NCBI GenBank assembly: GCA_003149735.1
Contig: QANA01000021.1
Location: forward strand, 1 to 9,836
DNA length: 9,836 nt
Direction: 5' to 3'
Source: Clostridiales bacterium
Lineage (GTDB): Bacteria; Bacillota_A; Clostridia; Christensenellales; Christensenellaceae
Made by a program: the position numbers and the translations under genes. The notes under the pieces are model-generated. The model saw nothing but the letters and a program-made list of their open reading frames with translations, did no database searches and was not told the DNA's origin. Positions 1 to 6,009 of the stretch are shown piece after piece; the first letter of the stretch is position 1; each line of letters starts with the position of its first letter.

Positions 1-567
1 AGTCGGTTGAAATATCTGCGCGTATTTCAATTTCTCCAATTCATTTTTCAGCGCATACATCTCACTTCCGCAAATTTCAATCAGCAGCTCCGCTACCGGC
101 TTTGCAAGCCGTATTCCCTCTTTCTTTGCACTGCTTATCAGCCATTTCAACAGTGCATCTTCTTTTAAACTATCTCCTTCTGCACAGACGGCTTTCTTCT
201 TGATTTCTTTATATACAGCCTTGCGCATATCCGGCTTTTTGGAATAATACAACACTAATTTCGTCTGTTCAGGCAATACTTCCAGTATTTTTTCAAAAGA
301 AAACGTTTTTTCACTGACATCCACATCTTCTAAAATAACTGCCCTGTAATCCGCAAAACAAGGTGCCTGCAAACACGCATTTTTAACTTCTGCAAAGATT
401 ACGTTCTCTTTTAATACAGCCAGATTCATTTCCGGAAACGGAATCGCAAAAGCTTTTAACAGTGCTTCTTTGCACTGATCTATCAGATAATGTTCTTCGC
501 CATACAACAAAAATAAATTCTTCTCTTGCAGCTGCGATATGTTATTGATAAATTCTAAAGCCTGCAT
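1..567 (-). CDS. holA: DNA polymerase III subunit delta HolA, N-terminal part
   Basis: The delta subunit of the clamp loader opens the sliding-clamp ring during replication. The window holds 189 codons with no stop, and the gene runs off the left edge; full family members have about 330-340 residues. Characteristic segments are NLFLLYGEEHYLID (17-30), the stretch ACLQAPCFADYRAVILEDVD (about 64-83) and the domain-II region with LLKWLISSAKKEGIRLA (about 139-155) followed by MYALKNELEKLKY. This matches the usual delta pattern ending in an EleKL motif. The ATG at 567 is supported by GGAGAG about seven bases upstream, within comEC. The 26-base overlap with comEC suggests coupling; comEC-holA adjacency is common in Bacillota. 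Confidence 0.93.
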   Translation of the reverse strand, partial: MQALEFINNISQLQEKNLFLLYGEEHYLIDQCKEALLKAFAIPFPEMNLAVLKENVIFAEVKNACLQAPCFADYRAVILEDVDVSEKTFSFEKILEVLPEQTKLVLYYSKKPDMRKAVYKEIKKKAVCAEGDSLKEDALLKWLISSAKKEGIRLAKPVAELLIEICGSEMYALKNELEKLKYAQIFQPT

Positions 568-2728
568 ATTTACTCTCCATCTGATATTTATCTTCTGTCT
601 GCAGAGATATCATGGTTTCTCCATTCTGGTAAAGATTAACCACACCTCTGCGCCATAACAATTCTTTTTCGGTTGCTATGATTAATACATCGTGCTCAAC
701 CTCTTCAGGCAAACGGCTTTCCATACCTTTATTATAATAGAGAATTGGTACCCCGCCAACGCTTTCCGCCGTATTTTCCATAAATTCAAAAACAAAACAA
801 CAGAAGGTCTTTCCATCGATATATAAAACCGCCATCAACGGATATTCTTGTTTTGCAAACAGAAAGTGCAATTCCATGCGCGGACTCAGCTTCACTTGCT
901 CAGGCAAAGAATATATGTCCTCCCTGCCGTATTTATGTTCCAGAATGCGCGCAGAAGTTTTGTCTGCATAAATCACCGTTTCACACTTCATTTGCCGCAG
1001 TTGCTCTGTCAATGCAAAAGCCTGTTTTCCTTTATGCGCCAAAATACAGATATCCGGCCGAATTCCTTCTGCCAACAGACAGTCCTGTAGTTCCTCTCCT
1101 TCGCCGCCACTCAACAGAATATATTTTCCCTGTTCTGTAGTCAAAATAACACTCACTTGCTGCGCAGGAAAACAGCGCATTTGTATGGAATTACCATGTA
1201 GCGACGGCAAGGACAGATTACCGCATAAAATGATTGCCATACATAATGCAATTCCCCGGCGGTATCCTTTCGGCCAAAACATTTTATCAGAACACAGGAA
1301 AATACATAAATACCACAGCAACACAACAACGGGCAGCAAATCCGGCAGATATATTCCAAAAGATTGAAATTCTGCACACTTTTCGGTGAACCATTGAAAT
1401 AAATCAATCCACCATGCACCGATATTCCCAAGAAATCGAACCGAATTTCCCAACAAAAGATACACTGCTGTTACAGACAGCAATAAGGGAATCATCAGCA
1501 ATGAATAGAGCGTTGCCAATCCATTGGCCAACAAACTTGGAAGCCAGTAATAATTCGTCAAGTCATTCGTAACGGGAAATGTTCCCAGTGCAGCAGCAAT
1601 GCCCGCGCAGACAGTCTGGCGCACCGTTTTTCCGGGAATCCATCTCAATTTTTCTTCCAATATTCCCGTCAGGCAAATCATTGCATATACAGCGCCAAAA
1701 GATAATTGCAACCCCACATCGTACACCTGCGCCGGATTGCTGGATAAAATTCCCAAATAGGCAGTGCTCATTGCTGTCAATGGATCTCTCTGCTTGCCAA
1801 GATACTTTCCCCACAAAACAATTTCATACATCCATGCCGCACGTACCATAGACACTTTCCAACCTGTCAGGATTGTATACAACAAAATGATTACTTGACT
1901 GACTGCAAAAGGAATCCGTCTATCTATCCTTAATCTTGCAAAACAGATATGCAGCAACCCTGCCAGAATCGCTATATGCGATCCGGAAATACTCAAAATA
2001 TGAGTAATTCCCGTTAAATTCAATTGCTCTCTTTGCAGATCTGTTACTTCGCTTTCATTCCCAATAATAAATGCCTTCGCCAAAGCCTGATGCCGGGGAA
2101 ATAGATCTTCAATCCGCTGACTCACCCACCTGCCTGCGGCATGTATCCAAGAAATTACTCCTTCTGCATGATCCAATCTGGCATCACTGGCAGATATCGC
2201 GCGAAACAACACATTTCTTGAACGGCAAAAACGGAAATCATCAAAATCACCTGAATATAGCGCCCGTTCTGGTATCTCCAGGGTTGCCTGAGCCAATATG
2301 ATATCATCTTGAAGATAATCCATAGTGTACGACATTAGAAAAACATTGCCCGCAATATTTTCTCCATTGATTTCCACGCTGCCCAATTGATAAATACAGT
2401 AATCTTCTTTATAGGAGATTCTGTTAACTTTACCAACAATCATCGCTTGTGATTCCAAATCTATCACCGGATATTGTGGTGAAAATGCCATGCACCCTCC
2501 CATCACTCCACAGCATAACATTGCCGCCAAAGCAAAAGAGAGTATATTTCTCCCCTCATTTAAAAAAATGCCAAGACACAAAAAGACTCCTGCCGACAAC
2601 ATAAAAAGCCAAGCAGGAGCCTTGCATTCAGCCCCAATTAAAATACCAAGTGTATAAAATGCAGCTGCAAAGAACAAGATTCTCTGATGCAGTAATGGCT
2701 TAGGCAATAAGGTTTTTCTCCTTTTCAC
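542..2728 (-). CDS. comEC: DNA uptake channel ComEC/Rec2 with a degenerate metallo-beta-lactamase-like domain
   Basis: ComEC forms the inner-membrane channel through which single-stranded DNA enters during natural transformation. From the GTG at 2728 it has 728 residues. Two N-terminal helices are followed by an OB-like DUF4131 region (about 90-180), then the Competence core (about 213-480) with the hallmark HILSISGSHI (243-252) and several helices. A soluble domain occupies about 515-728. That domain follows the layout of the family's metallo-beta-lactamase fold but has lost its motifs: FPAQQV for DVGQGD (520-525), LLSGG for LIDGG (538-542), AHKGKQA for the HxDxDH motif (564-570), FEF where Gly-Asp is expected (647-649), and no HHGS. 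The frame is intact throughout. The gene begins 47 bases after the S-component stop and overlaps holA by 26 bases. An ATG at 2746 would add six residues. Confidence 0.93.
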   Translation of the reverse strand: MKRRKTLLPKPLLHQRILFFAAAFYTLGILIGAECKAPAWLFMLSAGVFLCLGIFLNEGRNILSFALAAMLCCGVMGGCMAFSPQYPVIDLESQAMIVGKVNRISYKEDYCIYQLGSVEINGENIAGNVFLMSYTMDYLQDDIILAQATLEIPERALYSGDFDDFRFCRSRNVLFRAISASDARLDHAEGVISWIHAAGRWVSQRIEDLFPRHQALAKAFIIGNESEVTDLQREQLNLTGITHILSISGSHIAILAGLLHICFARLRIDRRIPFAVSQVIILLYTILTGWKVSMVRAAWMYEIVLWGKYLGKQRDPLTAMSTAYLGILSSNPAQVYDVGLQLSFGAVYAMICLTGILEEKLRWIPGKTVRQTVCAGIAAALGTFPVTNDLTNYYWLPSLLANGLATLYSLLMIPLLLSVTAVYLLLGNSVRFLGNIGAWWIDLFQWFTEKCAEFQSFGIYLPDLLPVVVLLWYLCIFLCSDKMFWPKGYRRGIALCMAIILCGNLSLPSLHGNSIQMRCFPAQQVSVILTTEQGKYILLSGGEGEELQDCLLAEGIRPDICILAHKGKQAFALTEQLRQMKCETVIYADKTSARILEHKYGREDIYSLPEQVKLSPRMELHFLFAKQEYPLMAVLYIDGKTFCCFVFEFMENTAESVGGVPILYYNKGMESRLPEEVEHDVLIIATEKELLWRRGVVNLYQNGETMISLQTEDKYQMESKYAGFRIYQ

Positions 2729-2736
2729 AGCTCTCA

Positions 2737-2742
2737 CTCCTA
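2737..2742 (-). promoter_or_regulatory. Ribosome binding site deciding the comEC start
   Basis: TAGGAG on the minus strand, eight bases before GTG at 2726-2728. The alternative ATG at 2744-2746 has no purine-rich site at a proper distance, so the GTG is preferred. Confidence 0.65.
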
Positions 2743-2775
2743 TCATTGCTTGATCTTTGCTTTTCAGATAATATC

Positions 2776-3291
2776 TCAGACTGCTGCCCGAATTTTCTTT
2801 ATCGGCAAGTACAGTACCACCGCCAATACAACGCTGCAAGCCAGCCGTAACAGATTTAAAGGAACAGATAATGCCGCAGTAGCCACTCCCACCAGGAAGC
2901 ATTCATAGATAAAATAACCGGCTACCATAATACAACCGCCCGCCAAAGAACCCAAAAAGAAGCCGAGCAAATCACTCTTTTTGCGATAAATCCAAGAGCA
3001 AACCAGCGCCATGGTTCCTTTGATGATCAGTGTTGGAATAGCGTAGATGGCGGAACCAAGCATAATATCCGCCAGCATGCTGCCAATTCCTGCCGATAGT
3101 GCAGACCAGATACCGCCAATATAGCAAGCTCCCAAATACAAGACAGTATCCCCGGCATTGACATATGCCCCCTGAATGATGGGAATCGGGAAACTAATCA
3201 AATATGTTACAACAAATTCCAATGCGGCAAACAAAGCCGCCAACAATATGGTTTTCAAATTTTTATTCAATTTCTTTTCTGGATTGCTCAT
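2776..3291 (-). CDS. ECF transporter S component, PF07155-like, substrate unassigned
   Basis: This is an integral membrane protein of 171 residues with about five to six hydrophobic segments (roughly 13-34, 49-66, 67-80, 83-101, 108-128 and 145-163). The first helix has the AxxxA pattern (Ala18-Ala22 and Ala19-Ala23) that S components use to dock on the EcfT subunit. The YVNAGD segment (43-48) and the following glycine-rich stretch with LADIMLG resemble the PF07155/COG4720 group of vitamin-precursor S components. No ATPase or EcfT gene is nearby, so it would share an energising module coded elsewhere. The start at 3291 lies inside plsX and has only a weak upstream GAGAG, consistent with coupling. 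No riboswitch precedes it, so the vitamin cannot be guessed from regulation. Confidence 0.82.
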   Translation of the reverse strand: MSNPEKKLNKNLKTILLAALFAALEFVVTYLISFPIPIIQGAYVNAGDTVLYLGACYIGGIWSALSAGIGSMLADIMLGSAIYAIPTLIIKGTMALVCSWIYRKKSDLLGFFLGSLAGGCIMVAGYFIYECFLVGVATAALSVPLNLLRLACSVVLAVVLYLPIKKIRAAV

Positions 3292-4282
3292 CTGTAGTCA
3301 ACTCTCGTTTAATCTTTTCGACCAGTTCCATTTTTGTAAACTCACGTGCCTGCCGAATCGCGTTTTTAATTGCTTTTGCATTTGAGCTGCCATGTGCTTT
3401 AATCAGCCCTGTATTTGTTCCCAGCAATAAAGCGCCGCCATATTCGGTATAGTCCAATTTTTTCTTCAAATCAGAAAATGCGGGTTTCGCCAATGCTGCT
3501 CCGATCTTTGTCCTGGTAGAAGAAAGCAATTCTTCCTTAATCATGTCAAAAAGAAAAGTCGCGCAGCCTTCCATAAATTTCATCAATACATTACCGACAA
3601 AACCATCACAGACCACCACATCATAATCTCCGGAGAGAATATCTCTTCCTTCTGCATTTCCGACAAAATTGATATTAGCTGCTTCAAGCAACTGATACGC
3701 TTCTTTTGTCAGAGCATTGCCCTTTTCTTCTTCTGCGCCGTTATTAATCAAGCCTACCCGTGGATTTTCAATCCCCATAACCGCCTTCATATAAATACTG
3801 CCCATGACCGCAAACTGCTGTAAAAAAGCCGGTTTACAGTCAATATTGGCGCCACAGTCGATTAGCAGCACACCGCCTTTTGCCGAAGGCAAAACCGGCG
3901 CCAAAGCCGGCCGCAGTACATTGGGTGCCCGCCGTATAATCAACGTGCCCCCTGCCACCGCCGCTCCAGTGCTGCCTGCTGTAATAAATACATCGCCTTT
4001 TCCCTCTGCCGCCATTTGCATGCCTACCACCATAGAAGCATCTTTTTTAGTGCGTACCGCTTTCACAGGAGGCTCAGCCATTTCAATTTCATCGCGCGCA
4101 TCTACAATTTCCAGACGTGCTCTGTCATAATCCTGATTCTGCAAACATTGTTCGATCACTTCCTGTTTGCCCACCAGATATACAAAGATATCTGTATATT
4201 CCTGCAGCGCCATTACCACGCCATCAATAATTGCCTGTGGCGCATGATCACCACCCATGGCATCAATGATCAGTTTATACAT
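3263..4282 (-). CDS. plsX: Phosphate acyltransferase PlsX
   Basis: PlsX converts acyl-ACP and phosphate to acyl-phosphate, the acyl donor for PlsY in making lysophosphatidic acid. It works at the cytoplasmic face of the membrane. The protein has 339 residues, normal for the family. Recognisable segments are DAMGGDHAP (7-15), TAGSTGA (101-107), DCGAN (142-146), NNGAEEEKGN (180-189), FVGNVLMKFMEG (228-239) and YGGALLLG (281-288). The ATG at 4282 has GGAG (4288-4291) five bases upstream. Neither rpmF, fapR, acpP nor fab genes adjoin it, unlike many Bacillota plsX loci. Its last 29 bases overlap the start of the S-component gene, which suggests translational coupling. Confidence 0.97.
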   Translation of the reverse strand: MYKLIIDAMGGDHAPQAIIDGVVMALQEYTDIFVYLVGKQEVIEQCLQNQDYDRARLEIVDARDEIEMAEPPVKAVRTKKDASMVVGMQMAAEGKGDVFITAGSTGAAVAGGTLIIRRAPNVLRPALAPVLPSAKGGVLLIDCGANIDCKPAFLQQFAVMGSIYMKAVMGIENPRVGLINNGAEEEKGNALTKEAYQLLEAANINFVGNAEGRDILSGDYDVVVCDGFVGNVLMKFMEGCATFLFDMIKEELLSSTRTKIGAALAKPAFSDLKKKLDYTEYGGALLLGTNTGLIKAHGSSNAKAIKNAIRQAREFTKMELVEKIKRELTTDEQSRKEIE

Positions 4283-4310
4283 TTTTTCTCCTACTTTACA
4301 AACTAAATAA

Positions 4311-4622
4311 TTACTTCAGATACCTTCCAAATTTCTTTTTAAAATAAATCACACAAATAATAACCAACAGCATACACATACCCCAAAGGGTGTAGTTAAG
4401 CCATTGCATATTTTGTACCTGATAAATATCCAGGCAACTAACAGCAGTCAATAAAATACCTGCAATAATAGAAAAAAAGCTGATCGTGCGACGAGCTTCT
4501 GCCTGAATTTCTTTCGGATAGTCATTTTTATACAAACTACCTTTGCGGACAATTCCTGCAATCAGAAAATAAAGACCCAACACCAGATTGAGCAGTGCAA
4601 TCAAATTATCAATATCTTTCAT
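4311..4622 (-). CDS. Small three-helix membrane protein of unknown function
   Basis: I do not recognise this 103-residue protein. Three hydrophobic stretches are clear: about 7-25, 47-67 and 74-94. The loop between the first two (26-46) and the C-terminal tail (KKKFGRYLK) are rich in Lys and Arg. By the positive-inside rule this places the N-terminus outside and the tail in the cytoplasm. No catalytic or binding motif is evident. The binding site before the ATG at 4622 is weak (GGGA at 4632-4635), whereas a better one lies before an in-frame ATG at 4658 that is blocked by TAG. The gene is the first after a strong promoter and ends 28 bases before plsX, so it is probably co-transcribed with plsX. 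Any functional link to lipid synthesis is only inferred from position. Confidence 0.75.
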   Translation of the reverse strand: MKDIDNLIALLNLVLGLYFLIAGIVRKGSLYKNDYPKEIQAEARRTISFFSIIAGILLTAVSCLDIYQVQNMQWLNYTLWGMCMLLVIICVIYFKKKFGRYLK

Positions 4623-4634
4623 TCTTAAGTTTCC

Positions 4635-4658
4635 CTATTCCGACAGTATTTCTGCCAT
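4635..4658 (-). other. Seven-codon leader ORF, in frame with the next gene across a TAG
   Basis: ATG (4656-4658) is preceded by AAAGG (4662-4666) at a short three-base spacing and encodes MAEILSE before TAG (4635-4637). The frame is the same as that of the 103-residue protein starting at 4622; between them lie only the TAG and codons for GNLR. It may be a leader peptide that sets up translation of the downstream gene. It may instead be the original start of that gene cut off by an amber mutation, or a chance ORF. Confidence 0.35.
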
Positions 4659-4680
4659 TTTCCTTTCTACTTAATATTTT

Positions 4681-4709
4681 ATTATATAATTGACATACAT
4701 AAAAGTCAA
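4681..4709 (-). promoter_or_regulatory. Near-consensus sigma-A promoter upstream of the small membrane protein and plsX
   Basis: On the minus strand TTGACT (4704-4709) and TATAAT (4681-4686) are separated by exactly 17 bases, eleven of twelve consensus positions. Transcription would begin near 4674, about 52 bases before the ATG at 4622. It most likely drives the small membrane protein, plsX, the S component, comEC and holA, independently of lon. A TTGAC-N10-GTCAA dyad lies over the -35 and spacer. Confidence 0.85.
4690..4709. repeat. Dyad TTGAC-N10-GTCAA within the 4681-4709 promoter
   Basis: There are two perfect 5-bp arms (4690-4694 and 4705-4709) one helical turn apart in spacing. One arm forms the first five bases of the minus-strand -35. 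The placement is what a repressor site would have. The arms are short, and one is constrained to match the -35 consensus, so only the second arm is independent evidence. It does not match the FapR site as I know it. Confidence 0.35.
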
Positions 4710-4714
4710 CGCAC

Positions 4715-5407
4715 TTAACGAACGCGCAGTAATTTAAAATCCAACTGATCACAGGAAGTGAGAAGATAGTGTGTCCCTTCTATAGTCAGATTTTCCAATC
4801 CTGCTTTATGCACTTTTTTTCCATGCAAATGCCCATAAATTACAGTTTTTACTCCATAAGCCGTATATAATTGCGTAAACTCACTCGGCTTTTTATCCTG
4901 AGTAAATGGAGGGTAATGCATAATTCCAATCCGTTCTCCCTCCAGTTTTTGAGCAGCCTTCAAGGATAGTTCCAAACGATTAACCTCTCTGGCATAAATT
5001 TTGCTATCCTCTGCAGAAAAATCGGTTTCTCCTTTCTGCTTCCACCCACGTGCTCCGACAAAGACATATCCCCCCAGCGCAATCGCATTATTTTGTAAAA
5101 AATAAGTGCGATTATGCAGATAAGCGTTGGTTTTTTTCAAAGAACTATGCCAATAATCATGATTTCCTCGAATAAGAATTTTACTGCCCGGCATTGCACA
5201 GACCGCATCCAAATCTGCTTTAGCGTGTGCGTAATCCATCGCCCAACTGATATCTCCTGCCGAAATTACCAAATCATCTTCCGAAACAGTATCCAACCAA
5301 TCCTGACGAATACTGCCCCAATGATCCACCCAATTATCTCCAAAAATATCCATGGGCTTATCGCTGTCCAACGAAAGATGCAGATCTGAAATCGCATAAA
5401 TTTTCAT
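4715..5407 (-). CDS. Calcineurin-like metallophosphoesterase of unknown substrate
   Basis: The protein has 230 residues and carries the full set of binuclear-metal motifs: Asp8 and His10 in ISDLHLS, Asp52 in SAGDISW, Asn82 and His83 in RGNHDYW, His164 in MHYPPF, and His193 and His195 in YGHLHG. It has no signal peptide or membrane segment, so it is predicted to be cytoplasmic. The N-terminal SDKPMDIFGDNW stretch resembles the predicted phosphohydrolases I recall as COG1768, whose substrate is not known to me. I chose the ATG at 5407 because GGGAG (5416-5420) lies eight bases upstream. A longer form from 5434 would add nine residues and run deeper into ysxC. It starts two bases after ysxC and is probably in the lon transcript. 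I see no hairpin terminator after it. Confidence 0.9.
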   Translation of the reverse strand: MKIYAISDLHLSLDSDKPMDIFGDNWVDHWGSIRQDWLDTVSEDDLVISAGDISWAMDYAHAKADLDAVCAMPGSKILIRGNHDYWHSSLKKTNAYLHNRTYFLQNNAIALGGYVFVGARGWKQKGETDFSAEDSKIYAREVNRLELSLKAAQKLEGERIGIMHYPPFTQDKKPSEFTQLYTAYGVKTVIYGHLHGKKVHKAGLENLTIEGTHYLLTSCDQLDFKLLRVR

Positions 5408-5409
5408 TC

Positions 5410-6009
5410 TTAATTCTCCCTTTCGCCAAAACAAAGCTTCTCTATTAATTCCAATATTTCTTCTTTGCCGATCCCGCCCTCTGCCGAAACCGGCAATATC
5501 TCACCGCATCTATACTGCTGCAGCAACTTGCGCATATGCGCACAGGCATTTTTGCGTTTTGATTTGGCAATCTTATCAGCTTTAGTCGCTATAATCACAT
5601 AGGGAATTCCATAATAATTTGCGTATTCCATCATGGAAATGTCATGCGGCGAAGGTTCTCTGCGGATATCAATCAGTATCAGCACAGCTTTGAGCATTTT
5701 CGATTGTGCAAAATACCCTCCCATACGGGCATCCCACAGTTCCTGTTCCTGTTTGGATACATTAGCATATCCATATCCCGGGAGATCTACTAAATACCAA
5801 GCATTATTCACCAAAAAATAGTTGACCAGTTTTGTCTTTCCCGGATTTTTTGACACCTTAGCCAGTTTTGTCTGATTGGTCAGAAAATTGATCAACGAAG
5901 ATTTTCCTACATTTGATCGCCCAACCAGCGCGATTTCCGGCAGTTCTGCATTGTATTCAGCATATCCATCAACCAGGCTTTTTTTAAATTCCGCAGTGAT
6001 GATACGCAT
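5410..6009 (-). CDS. ysxC: Ribosome biogenesis GTP-binding protein YsxC/EngB (YihA)
   Basis: This is a small essential GTPase of the TrmE-Era-EngA-EngB family, needed in Bacillus subtilis for late assembly of the 50S ribosomal subunit. The protein has 199 residues, the normal size. All G motifs are visible: G1 GRSNVGKS (30-37), G2 around PGKT (56-59), G3 DLPGYGYA (75-82), G4 TKAD (142-145) and G5 SAEGG (175-179). The start is set by AAGGAGG (6017-6023), seven bases before the ATG, inside the end of lon. The lon stop and this ATG overlap as TAATG, so translation is probably coupled. A lon-ysxC pairing is common in Bacillota. The next gene begins two bases after the stop. Confidence 0.97.
   Translation of the reverse strand: MRIITAEFKKSLVDGYAEYNAELPEIALVGRSNVGKSSLINFLTNQTKLAKVSKNPGKTKLVNYFLVNNAWYLVDLPGYGYANVSKQEQELWDARMGGYFAQSKMLKAVLILIDIRREPSPHDISMMEYANYYGIPYVIIATKADKIAKSKRKNACAHMRKLLQQYRCGEILPVSAEGGIGKEEILELIEKLCFGEREN

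Noticed and set aside
1153..1431. Alternative-frame ORF inside comEC as a sign of a frameshifted nuclease domain
   Set aside because: The comEC frame continues uninterrupted and aligns in order with the domain; the other frame gives no metallo-beta-lactamase motifs.
3804..4130. Plus-strand open frame of 108 codons
   Set aside because: It is the complement of the plsX core; its Ala, Ser and Pro-rich composition follows from the plsX codons.
4690..4695. TTGACA on the plus strand as a divergent -35
   Set aside because: At 16 to 18 bases downstream there is no TATAAT-like hexamer, and no plus-strand gene follows.
4690..4709. Terminator after the phosphoesterase gene
   Set aside because: The 5-bp AT-rich arms with a ten-base loop are too weak and are not followed by a T run; the segment is better read as a promoter.
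5408..5434. Longer phosphoesterase start at ATG 5434
   Set aside because: It would add nine residues before the conserved MKIYAISDLH start, and the internal ATG at 5407 has the well-spaced GGGAG site.
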